This document shows, in pieces, positions 43,348 to 51,353 of a stretch of 64,000 bases of DNA. Under the pieces are notes generated by a model. That model was not told the DNA's origin. It saw nothing but the letters and a program-made list of their open reading frames with translations, and searched no databases. Position 1 is the first letter of the stretch. Each line of letters starts with the position of its first letter. This DNA comes from Rubrivivax sp. GTDB taxonomy: Bacteria > Pseudomonadota > Gammaproteobacteria > Burkholderiales > Burkholderiaceae_C. The stretch lies in contig JALHPF010000014.1 of NCBI GenBank assembly GCA_022842595.1, positions 1 through 64,000 of the forward strand. The letters run 5' to 3'. A program made the translations under genes and the position numbers.

Positions 43348-46300
43348 TCAGTTTCCGAATTGACGCGAAGTCGGCTTTCCATCAATCCAGTAGACCACGT
43401 CGATAAGCGTGGGCACACGCGAATCAGTCGTGTAGACCGGATTCACCTCCACCCGCACCGTCTTCTTGTCCAGCACTGCCTGCGCCCACTGCCTTTCCAT
43501 CTCCCTGAACTCGCCCCGGTTGATGGTCGACAGTTGCGGCACCAGGTTGATGCGCTCACCCGCCCCGCCGAACAGGCTGGCGATCAGATGGCCGCCATCG
43601 TAGCCTTCACCACCCACATGTCCAGCCGCCGCCTGCTGCCAGGTGTTGCGGTCGGCGCGGCTGACGTCCAGTACACCTTCCGCTCGCGACACACGCCCGG
43701 CGGCGTCGGTGGTGTATGCGTGGCCGTTGTCCAGCAGGTACAACGCATCGGGCTTGAGTTCACCGTTGAGCGCCGCATTCCAGTCGCCACGTGATCCGTT
43801 GCGCGCACTGATGAGTTCCAGCCCTTCGGCCTGCGCGCGATGGCTGACTTCGGCCACTCGGGCTTCCGTCGCAGCCGACACGGCTCGGCTCTCGACCCGC
43901 ACCACCTGGGCAAGCTCATCGGCCTTGCCGCCCGAGCGGATGACGGCCGCCGCCGCCGTGATGCCCTTGCCAGCGCCGCCGGCGAAGTCCAGCGCATTGA
44001 TAGGCATCAGCGCTTCGTTGGCCGCGTAAAGCGTGCCGAACAGAATGGTCTCGGCTTCGCTCAAGCCCCCGGCTTCGGCTTTGGCATTGAGATAGTCGCG
44101 CGTGCGCTGCTGGAATTCCTGCAGCGCCGGGATGTCCAGCACGCTCAAGCCCTGCGCAGCCAGATCCAGGCCTTGGGCGGCAAGGTCCTTGCCTTGCTGA
44201 TACAGCTCACCCAGCGTGCCGCCGATGCGCTCGGCCAAGTCATCGGCCAAGGTGATGCGTCGGCCGGTGATGGTCACTGGCGACAACTGAACGGTCTGGC
44301 CATCGCCGTCCTGGGGCGTTGGGGCTGGCTCAATCTCGGCTTCGTCCGGTCCGGGCTCCGGAAGGCCTAGTGAGGCTCTTTCGGCAAGGGCCGCTGTCAG
44401 CGCAGCATCGTGGGTTTCGTCTGGCACGAAGTAGCCACGTACCGTGCGCGCGTCGGCGCCGGCCGTCACCAGGCCGTTCAGGGCCAGAGACTGCGCCAGG
44501 TCCGGTGGCAGACCTTGCGCGGCCAGTGCGGCCTGCAGTTGCAGGTATTGCTGCGTGGCCGGGGCGTTCCTGTCCACCACCCCCGGCATCAGGTTGCCAT
44601 CGTCATCGAACACGGTGCCGGTGAACGTGGGTGCCGGCGCGGGCCGGGTCGCATCCAACCCGGCGTTGACGACACTGCCCACCAGGTCGCTGGCGAACGC
44701 GTACTGCGGGTCGCCCGGGCTGCCCAGGGTGCGCACGGCCGACGAGAACACCCGCGCCATGCCGCGCGCGGCGATGGCCTCAGCGGCCGTCATGGTGCCG
44801 GCCTTCACCGCATCGTCGATGCTCTTGTTCATGTGGGCGCCGCTCAGTTCGGCCAGGCCCGAGGCCAGGCCGGCGATGGCCCCGTCTTCGAACTTGCCGC
44901 CCAGCAGCGCCTGGATGCCGCCTTGCACGGTCATCCGTGCCACCACGCCGCCGACGGCCCCGCCACCCAGGGCGTTGCCCACGGGGCCTACCAGGCCGGC
45001 GGTGAGTGCGCCGCTGAGCGCGCCGCGCAGCACGTTCTTCAGGCTCAGGTCGCCGTTCATCGCACCGCTGACGAAGGAGCCGGCTGCTCCGGCCGCAGCC
45101 GCCGAGCCGATGACGCCCCAGCCGGCACCGGCGGCCGCCCCACCCGTCACCCAGGCCGCGGCAGCGACGAAGGCCACCTGCACCACGGTCTCGAACCAGT
45201 CGCGCTTCTGGTGGATGTTGCCGTGGTGCGTGGCCCAGCCGGCATCGAAGTCGAAGCCGACAGCGTTGTTGTCGTTCAGCCGCGGCGTGTGATTCAGGTC
45301 CAGGCTGCGCAGCTCGTTGTGGCTCATCGGCCCGCCGGCGCCGCCCATCTGCCAGCTCGGGTTGTCGAAGCCGATGCTGCTGGCTATGCGTGCACCGCTC
45401 TCGTCGGTACCCCACTGGGTGTGGCTGTGGCCGTAGAAGCCGGCGAAGGCCTGGTTCGCCGCGCCACTTTGCTGCAGGTACCAGGCAGTGAAGCGGTCGG
45501 GGTCGAAGAAGCGTTCGGTGATGGGCGTGGCCACGCCGCTTTCGTCGCGACTGACCATGGGCTCGGTGCGAGTGACGCCGCTTTCGTCGGTGATCGTCAC
45601 CATGCGCGGCTGTTCCACCCAGCCCGGCCCGCCATGGGCCTGGGCGTGTTGCATGGCGCTGCTGTAGTCGTCGCGCACGGCCTGCATGGCGTTCGCCAGG
45701 CGCGTCATCTGCTCGTAGCGGGCCTGGCCGTGGATACGCACCTGTTCCAGGGCAATGCCGCTGGTGGCAGGGGCCACGCTGCCGCCGTAGCGCTGGATGA
45801 GTTCGGCCACCTGGGGGTCGGCCATGTAGAGGTCGAGCATGGCCAGCTGGCCGGGGTCGCCCATGGCGCGGCCGGCGGGGGGCGGACCGGCGTTCAGGGC
45901 GTGCTCGCTGGTGGCGATGCCCCAGATCTCGGGGTGGCGCGCCAGCAGGGTGGCGGCATCGGTGTCGTACAGGCCAGCCAGGGTCTGCAGCGGGGTGCCT
46001 GGCTGGGCACTGCCTTGGGCGCGGTAATGCGCGGCGAAGGCTCCTTCGTTGAATTCCAGGTGGCGACCGGCCACGCCGCCATAGACGGGGCCGCCTTCGT
46101 CCCAGCCGATGATCTGCGGCGCCGCACCCGGGTCGGCAATGAAGACGGTGGCGGCACCGCTGGCGCTGAAGAGACGGCCGCTTTCGTCGGTGAACATCTG
46201 CGCGTCGACCCAGCCCGGGCCGCTGCCGGCGCTGGCCTGGGCTTGCGCGCGCTGGGATTCATAGTCGCTGCGCACCGCTGTGAAGGCGGTCTCGCGGGCG

Positions 46301-46641
46301 GCCAGCCAGTCGGCGCCGACGGGCGGTTCGCCGACGTAGGCCGCAGCCGACGCCAGCGCCGGGTCGTTGGCAGCCACGGTGGCGGTGGCCATGGTCTGAA
46401 ACTGCGTCTCCTGAAGCTCGTCCAGCACGCTGGCAGCGCGCGGCTCGCCCACGGCCACGTAGACGGGCGCCAGCGGCGCAGCAGGCAGGCTGTACAGCAG
46501 GTTCGAAGGCGGGCGCTCGGCCCCAGGCGCGGGCGACTCGTCCACGGCCGGCGGCGGCGGAGGCGGCGGTTCGCGCGGCTCGATGGGCTCGAAGTCTTCG
46601 AGATAGTGCCGGTTCTGGAAGCGCGAGAACTCGATGGCCAT
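43348..46641 (-). CDS. Polymorphic toxin with C-terminal DNA/RNA non-specific endonuclease
   Basis: The product has 1097 aa. It begins MAIEFSRFQNRHYLEDFEPI and has a poly-proline stretch near 24-31. Two related modules (about 121-226 and 320-404) share AVRSDYES/AVRDDYSS, then GPGWV and several DESG motifs. The Gly/Ala-rich core follows (about 476-688). The C-terminal toxin has GYDGGHLIASLFGGAGERIN (His near 1018) and LVPQLSTINRGEFREMERQW, matching the Endonuclea_NS_2-type fold. No signal peptide, RHS/YD repeats or LXG domain is visible, so the export route is unknown. The start at 46641 follows AGGAA; an ATG at 46668 lacks a ribosome binding site. Confidence 0.85.
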   Translation of the reverse strand: MAIEFSRFQNRHYLEDFEPIEPREPPPPPPPAVDESPAPGAERPPSNLLYSLPAAPLAPVYVAVGEPRAASVLDELQETQFQTMATATVAANDPALASAAAYVGEPPVGADWLAARETAFTAVRSDYESQRAQAQASAGSGPGWVDAQMFTDESGRLFSASGAATVFIADPGAAPQIIGWDEGGPVYGGVAGRHLEFNEGAFAAHYRAQGSAQPGTPLQTLAGLYDTDAATLLARHPEIWGIATSEHALNAGPPPAGRAMGDPGQLAMLDLYMADPQVAELIQRYGGSVAPATSGIALEQVRIHGQARYEQMTRLANAMQAVRDDYSSAMQHAQAHGGPGWVEQPRMVTITDESGVTRTEPMVSRDESGVATPITERFFDPDRFTAWYLQQSGAANQAFAGFYGHSHTQWGTDESGARIASSIGFDNPSWQMGGAGGPMSHNELRSLDLNHTPRLNDNNAVGFDFDAGWATHHGNIHQKRDWFETVVQVAFVAAAAWVTGGAAAGAGWGVIGSAAAAGAAGSFVSGAMNGDLSLKNVLRGALSGALTAGLVGPVGNALGGGAVGGVVARMTVQGGIQALLGGKFEDGAIAGLASGLAELSGAHMNKSIDDAVKAGTMTAAEAIAARGMARVFSSAVRTLGSPGDPQYAFASDLVGSVVNAGLDATRPAPAPTFTGTVFDDDGNLMPGVVDRNAPATQQYLQLQAALAAQGLPPDLAQSLALNGLVTAGADARTVRGYFVPDETHDAALTAALAERASLGLPEPGPDEAEIEPAPTPQDGDGQTVQLSPVTITGRRITLADDLAERIGGTLGELYQQGKDLAAQGLDLAAQGLSVLDIPALQEFQQRTRDYLNAKAEAGGLSEAETILFGTLYAANEALMPINALDFAGGAGKGITAAAAVIRSGGKADELAQVVRVESRAVSAATEARVAEVSHRAQAEGLELISARNGSRGDWNAALNGELKPDALYLLDNGHAYTTDAAGRVSRAEGVLDVSRADRNTWQQAAAGHVGGEGYDGGHLIASLFGGAGERINLVPQLSTINRGEFREMERQWAQAVLDKKTVRVEVNPVYTTDSRVPTLIDVVYWIDGKPTSRQFGN
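44579..45215 (-). repeat. 637-bp direct repeat, upstream copy (toxin core)
   Basis: This is the same core as 41594-42230, here inside the intact toxin gene (codons about 476-688). The apparent identity at the DNA level, including synonymous positions, indicates recent duplication or ongoing gene conversion. Confidence 0.9.
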
Positions 46642-46710
46642 GGCAGTTCGTTCCTGTAAAGGCCCCATCAGGCTAGGCCTTCGGCACGCCGTTGTGACCC
46701 TGGGATCGCG

Positions 46711-46739
46711 CCTAGGGTGGGCACCTTGTGCACCCTAGG
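46711..46739. promoter_or_regulatory. Inverted repeat in the divergent toxin / ATP-grasp promoter region
   Basis: CCTAGGGTG (46711-46719) and CACCCTAGG (46731-46739) are exact reverse complements separated by 11 bp, centre to centre 20 bp or about two helical turns. The repeat lies 70 bp upstream of the toxin start and 51 bp upstream of the ATP-grasp start. An operator for a dimeric regulator fits best; an RNA hairpin is possible. CCTAGG is rare in such GC-rich DNA. Confidence 0.55.
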
Positions 46740-46789
46740 ATCGATCCTCAGTGGTTGGCCGCCGCACGATGGGCTAGCGTGAAGACACG

Positions 46790-47806
46790 ATGAGCCTGCG
46801 TTTCAAGACCAACCTGCTCGAGCACACCAAGGCCGTCGGCCGCTGGGCACTGGCGCGCGGCGTGCAGGCTCATGTGCGGGCCACCGACATCGCCCTCGTC
46901 TTGAACCATGGCGGCCAGGCCCTGCTGCTTCTGCCGCAGTTCGTGGGCCAGCGCGACGGCAAGCGGCTGATGTACTTCGACATGCCCGACGAACACGCGC
47001 GCGGCTTCGTCGGCTGGTTGCCCTACCGGCCACTGGCCTGGGACATTTCCATCAGCAAGCTGGCCTTCAAGCAGCTGGCGCAGCGGCTGGCCCTGCGTGT
47101 GCCGGCCACCTGGTCGCAGCCGGCGCAAACCACGGCGCCCTTTCTCGTGAAACGCGACCGCGGCGCCTTCGGCGACGGCATGAGCGGGCCGCACGAGCCC
47201 GGCACTGCCGCGGCACCGGCCGAGGTGGCGGCCGAGGTGGCGGCCGGTGAATTCTGCGAAGCCTTCGTCAGCGGCCGCATTGCACGCGCCTGGTACTGGA
47301 ACGGGAACTTGGCGGTGCTGGAAGTACTGCCCATGCCGCAGGTGCTGGGCGATGGCCGCACCACGCTGGCTGCCCTGTTGCAGCAGGCCAGCCCTGAGCC
47401 GCTGTCCGACTTCGCCCCGTTCGCAGCACTGGCCCGGCTGCAAGGCCTGCAGGCCGACAGCGTGCCCGCCGCCGGGCAGGCGGTGGTGGCCGACTACCGC
47501 TATGTCTCGCCGCTGAACCCGACGCTCTACGCCAACCACAACAGCCTGCGCGAAGCCGCCGGCACGCCCCTGCTGCAGGCCTTTGCCGACGCCGGCACGC
47601 GCCTGTGGCCGCACATTCCCGGCGCCGTGGGGCCGGCGGGAAAGCAGGCGGCCTTCGTGCTGGACGCCATCGTCGGCGCCGACGGGCTGCCCTGGTTCCT
47701 GGAAATCAACAGCAATGCCCAAGGCCACCCCGACCTCTACGCGCCGATGCTCGAAGCGTTGTGCGCGCCGTGGTTCGACGCCCGGGCCATTCAGGCGGCG
47801 GCATGA
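46790..47806 (+). CDS. ATP-grasp domain protein
   Basis: The protein (338 aa) has ATP-grasp features. There is a nucleotide-binding strand-loop FLVKRDRGAFGDGMSGPHEP near residue 120, then EFCEAFVSGRIARAWYWNGN and the metal-binding end FLEINSNAQGHPDLY near 310. Such enzymes activate a carboxylate as acyl phosphate and join it to an amine or thiol. The N-terminal segment (AHVRATDIALVLNHGGQALL, LPQFVGQRDGKRLMYFDMPD) is not one I recognise. Its stop overlaps the start of the acyltransferase-like gene, so the two are coupled and probably act in one pathway. Confidence 0.72.
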   Translation: MSLRFKTNLLEHTKAVGRWALARGVQAHVRATDIALVLNHGGQALLLLPQFVGQRDGKRLMYFDMPDEHARGFVGWLPYRPLAWDISISKLAFKQLAQRLALRVPATWSQPAQTTAPFLVKRDRGAFGDGMSGPHEPGTAAAPAEVAAEVAAGEFCEAFVSGRIARAWYWNGNLAVLEVLPMPQVLGDGRTTLAALLQQASPEPLSDFAPFAALARLQGLQADSVPAAGQAVVADYRYVSPLNPTLYANHNSLREAAGTPLLQAFADAGTRLWPHIPGAVGPAGKQAAFVLDAIVGADGLPWFLEINSNAQGHPDLYAPMLEALCAPWFDARAIQAAA

Positions 47807-48543
47807 ACGGCAGCCGCTGGCTGATCGGCGTGGTCGACGGCAGCTCGCGGGCCGCGCGCGACGCCGTCGTGCAGCTGCGCCGCCAGGCCTATGCCGGCGC
47901 CCGTGAATTCGCCTGGCACGACCTGGCCACGCTGGGCTGGACGGCCACCGACGATCGCAGCGCCGTGCTCGGCCTGTGGCACTGCCCTGAGGGCGGTGGA
48001 ACCAGCACGCGCACGCTGCTGTCCACCGTGCGCGCCACCGTCTTCACGCAGCTGGCCGCAGCCGAGGCCTTCCTGGAACACGCGCTCGACGGCATCGGCG
48101 CCGTGGCCCCGGCACTGGTGCTGTCACGTGCTGCCACCGCCCCGGGCGAGCATGGCCGCGGGCTGCTGGCCCTGCTGCGTGTGGCCTACCTTCAGGCGCT
48201 GGCGCAGGCCGGCGTGCACAGCGTGCTGGCCGTTGTCTACGACGACGCGCCGCGAGTTCGTTCGATGCAGGCCGTGGGCTACACGATGACGCCGCCGCAA
48301 CGCAGCTGGGACAGCGAAGCCCGTGCGATCGCGGCACCACTCGTGGCCCACCTGGCCCACGCCAAGTTCGCGCAGGCCATGCAGGCCGCCACTGCCCTGG
48401 CCGCCACCGCGCCGGCCGGCGTGCAGGTGATGCACGACGACATCGCCGCCGCGCTGCGCGGCGTTCAGCCCAGCGCGGGTGCCAGCAGCCGGCGCGCCAG
48501 TTCCTGCGCGATGCTTTCGCGCGCGGCCCAGTCCTCGACCTGA
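47803..48543 (+). CDS. GNAT-fold acyltransferase-like protein (N-acyl amino acid synthase type)
   Basis: The product has 246 aa. The N-terminal segment [19 protein letters not shown] recalls the LRYxVYxxxLGW of N-acyl amino acid (FeeM-like) and autoinducer synthases. Later [20 protein letters not shown] and [20 protein letters not shown], ending in VGYTM, resemble the GNAT acyl-CoA/acyl-carrier loop and the Y..LGF tail. It starts in an ATGA overlap with the ATP-grasp gene. Its last 79 bp are antisense to the end of metH, and the C-terminal 25 residues encoded there look unstructured. The substrate is unknown. Confidence 0.6.
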   Translation: MNGSRWLIGVVDGSSRAARDAVVQLRRQAYAGAREFAWHDLATLGWTATDDRSAVLGLWHCPEGGGTSTRTLLSTVRATVFTQLAAAEAFLEHALDGIGAVAPALVLSRAATAPGEHGRGLLALLRVAYLQALAQAGVHSVLAVVYDDAPRVRSMQAVGYTMTPPQRSWDSEARAIAAPLVAHLAHAKFAQAMQAATALAATAPAGVQVMHDDIAAALRGVQPSAGASSRRASSCAMLSRAAQSST

Positions 48544-51227
48544 TCCTCGCCGATGCGGCCGACGTTGAAGTACGTCGCTTCTGGGTGGGCCAGGTAGAAG
48601 CCGCTGACGCTGGCAGCCGGCGTCATGGCCAGGCTCTCGGTCAGGCCCATGCCGATGTCGTCTGCCTGCAGGACCTGGAACATGGCGCGTTTGACGCTGT
48701 GGTCCGGGCAGGCCGGGTAACCCGGCGCCGGGCGGATGCCGCGGTACTGCTCGCCAATCAGCGCGGCGGTGTCCAGCTGCTCGTCGGGCGCGTAGCCCCA
48801 CAGGTCGGTGCGCACACGCTGGTGCAGCTTCTCGGCGAAGGCCTCGGCCAGGCGGTCGGCCAGGGCCTTGAACATGATGGCGCTGTAGTCGTCGTGGTCG
48901 GCGGCGAAGATCTTCTCGCGCTTTTCGACGCCGATGCCGCTGGTGACGGCGAACAGGCCGATGTAGTCGGCGGCCACGCCCTTGGGCGCGATGAAGTCGG
49001 CCAGGCTGCGGTTCGGGCGCTTCACGCCTTCGACCACCGGCCGTTCGGTCTGCAGCCGCAGCGGGTTCCAGCGCAGCGCCACGCTGCTGCGGGTGTCGTC
49101 GGTGTAGACCTCGATCGTGTCGTCGCCCACGGTGTTGGCCGGCAGCAGCGCGACCACGCCGTTGGCCTGCAGCCAGCGGCCTTCGATCAGGCGCTGCAGC
49201 AGCCGCTTGCCGTCGCTGAACACCCGCTGCGCCTCGTGGCCCACGACTTCGTCGCGCAGGATGTCGGGGAACTTGCCGGCCAGGTCCCAGGTCTGGAAGA
49301 ACGGCGCCCAGTCGATGTAGTTCGCCAGTTCGGCCAGGTCGTAGTTCTTGAAGGTGCGCCGGCCGATGAAGCGCGGCACCGGCGGCGTGTAGGCGGCCCA
49401 GTCGATGGCGGCCTTGTTGGCCCGCGCCGCAGCCAGCGTCACCAGCGGCGTGGCCTTCTTGCTGGCGTGCAGCGCGCGCACGTGCTCGTAGTCGGTCTTC
49501 AGCTCGTCGATGAACCTGGCGGCGCGTTCGTCGCTGAGCAGGTCGGAACACACGCCCACGCTGCGGCTCGCATCGGGCACGTAAACCACCGGGCCGTCGT
49601 AGTGCGGCGCTATCTTCACCGCCGTGTGCACACGGCTGCAGGTGGCGCCGCCAATCAGCAGCGGCACCTGCTTGTTGCGGAAGTAGTCGTCACGCTGCAT
49701 TTCGGCAGCGACGAACTGCATCTCTTCCAGGCTGGGCGTGATCAGGCCGCTCAGGCCGATGATGTCGGCACCTTCCTCGCGCGCCTTCGCCAGGATGTCC
49801 TTGCAGGGCACCATCACGCCCATGTTCACCACTTCGAAGTTGTTGCACTGCAGGACCACAGTGACGATGTTCTTGCCGATGTCGTGCACGTCTCCCTTCA
49901 CGGTGGCGATCACGATCTTGCCCTTGGCCTTGGCCTCTCCGCCGGCCTCCACCATCGCCAGTTTCTCGGCCTCGATGTAGGGCAGCAGGTGGGCCACGGC
50001 CTGCTTCATGACGCGGGCGCTCTTGACGACCTGGGGCAGGAACATCTTGCCCTGGCCGAACAGGTCACCCACGACGTTCATGCCGGCCATCAGCGGGCCT
50101 TCGATGACGTGCAGCGGCCGCCCACCCTTGGCCTCGATGGCGCGCCAGGCTTCCTCGGTGTCGACCGTGATGAATTCGGTGATGCCATGCACCAGCGCGT
50201 GGCTGAGGCGATGTTCGACGTCGTTGGCACGCCAGGCCAGCCGCGCGCTGTCGTCCTTGGCCGCGCCCTTGGCGCTTTCGGCCACTTCGATCAGGCGTTC
50301 ACCGGCGTCGGGGCGGCGATTCAGCACCACGTCTTCGACGCGCTCGCGCAGCGTCGGCTCGAGGTCGTCGTACACGCCCACCATGCCGGCGTTGACGATG
50401 CCCATGTCCAGCCCGGCCCGGATGGCGTGGTACAAGAACACGGTGTGGATGGCCTCGCGCACCGGGTCGTTGCCGCGGAAGCTGAAGCTCACGTTCGACA
50501 CGCCGCCGCTGACCTTGGCGCCGGGCAGGTTCTGCTTGATCCAGCGCGTGGCCTCGATGAAGTCCACGGCGTAGTTGTCGTGCTCCTCGATGCCGGTGGC
50601 AATGGCGAAGATGTTGGGGTCGAAGACGATGTCCTCGGCCGGGAAGCCCACCTCGTCGACGAGGATGCGGTAGGCGCGCGCGCAGATCTCGGTCTTGCGC
50701 TGGTAGGTGTCGGCCTGGCCCTTTTCGTCGAAGGCCATGACCACGGCCGCGGCGCCGTAGCGGCGCACCAGCGTGGCCTGGCGCTTGAATTCGGCCTCGC
50801 CTTCCTTCAGGCTGATGCTGTTGACGATGCCCTTGCCCTGCACGCACTTCAGGCCGGCTTCGATGACGCTCCACTTGCTGCTGTCGATCATGATCGGCAC
50901 GCGTGCGATCTCGGGTTCGCCGGCAATCAGCTTCAGGAAGCGGTCCATCGCCGCGGCACTGTCCAGCATCGCTTCGTCCATGTTGACGTCGATGACCTGG
51001 GCGCCGTTTTCCACCTGCTGGCGCGCCACGCTCAATGCGTCCTCGAAGCGGCCTTCCAGGATCATCCGCGCGAAGGCCTTGCTGCCGGTGACATTGGTGC
51101 GTTCGCCGATGTTGACGAACAGGCTGCCGGTGTTCAGGCTGACGGGTTCCAGGCCCGACAGGCGCATCGGCGGGGGCGTGGAACCAATGGCGGTGGGCTT
51201 GGGCGTGGGCGTGGCGGAGGTGTTCAT
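48465..51227 (-). CDS. metH: Methionine synthase, cobalamin-dependent, C-terminal subunit
   Basis: The protein (920 aa) covers the folate-binding ([20 protein letters not shown]), cobalamin-cap/B12-binding ([16 protein letters not shown], His near 449, [32 protein letters not shown]) and AdoMet-activation domains ([26 protein letters not shown]). The homocysteine methyltransferase domain that forms the first 350 residues of E. coli MetH is absent. In many Burkholderiales MetH is split into two genes, but the N-terminal partner is not upstream here (that gene is glucokinase-HexR). No cobalamin riboswitch was recognised in the 126 bp upstream. Confidence 0.93.
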   Translation of the reverse strand: MNTSATPTPKPTAIGSTPPPMRLSGLEPVSLNTGSLFVNIGERTNVTGSKAFARMILEGRFEDALSVARQQVENGAQVIDVNMDEAMLDSAAAMDRFLKLIAGEPEIARVPIMIDSSKWSVIEAGLKCVQGKGIVNSISLKEGEAEFKRQATLVRRYGAAAVVMAFDEKGQADTYQRKTEICARAYRILVDEVGFPAEDIVFDPNIFAIATGIEEHDNYAVDFIEATRWIKQNLPGAKVSGGVSNVSFSFRGNDPVREAIHTVFLYHAIRAGLDMGIVNAGMVGVYDDLEPTLRERVEDVVLNRRPDAGERLIEVAESAKGAAKDDSARLAWRANDVEHRLSHALVHGITEFITVDTEEAWRAIEAKGGRPLHVIEGPLMAGMNVVGDLFGQGKMFLPQVVKSARVMKQAVAHLLPYIEAEKLAMVEAGGEAKAKGKIVIATVKGDVHDIGKNIVTVVLQCNNFEVVNMGVMVPCKDILAKAREEGADIIGLSGLITPSLEEMQFVAAEMQRDDYFRNKQVPLLIGGATCSRVHTAVKIAPHYDGPVVYVPDASRSVGVCSDLLSDERAARFIDELKTDYEHVRALHASKKATPLVTLAAARANKAAIDWAAYTPPVPRFIGRRTFKNYDLAELANYIDWAPFFQTWDLAGKFPDILRDEVVGHEAQRVFSDGKRLLQRLIEGRWLQANGVVALLPANTVGDDTIEVYTDDTRSSVALRWNPLRLQTERPVVEGVKRPNRSLADFIAPKGVAADYIGLFAVTSGIGVEKREKIFAADHDDYSAIMFKALADRLAEAFAEKLHQRVRTDLWGYAPDEQLDTAALIGEQYRGIRPAPGYPACPDHSVKRAMFQVLQADDIGMGLTESLAMTPAASVSGFYLAHPEATYFNVGRIGEDQVEDWAARESIAQELARRLLAPALG

Positions 51228-51353
51228 GCGGGCTCAGTCCTGGGTCAGGGCCGAGCGCCGTTGCAGTCCGCGGCCGGTGCGGGGCACCGAAGGCGGATGT
51301 CCGAGCCTGGCAGGGGGGGCCCTGTCGCAGCGCTCCTCGGAAACCCTTGAATT

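Noticed and set aside
40465..46641. An insertion sequence or phage causing the 637-bp repeat
   Set aside because: The repeated unit is internal coding sequence of the toxin family, without transposase, terminal inverted repeats or target duplications.
44410..46659. 749-aa plus frame over the toxin gene
   Set aside because: It is antisense to the toxin gene, whose minus frame shows clear domain similarity and an immunity gene downstream.
51228..51353. Cobalamin riboswitch upstream of metH
   Set aside because: I looked for a B12-box-like stretch and found none; the interval is also too short for a full cobalamin riboswitch plus promoter.
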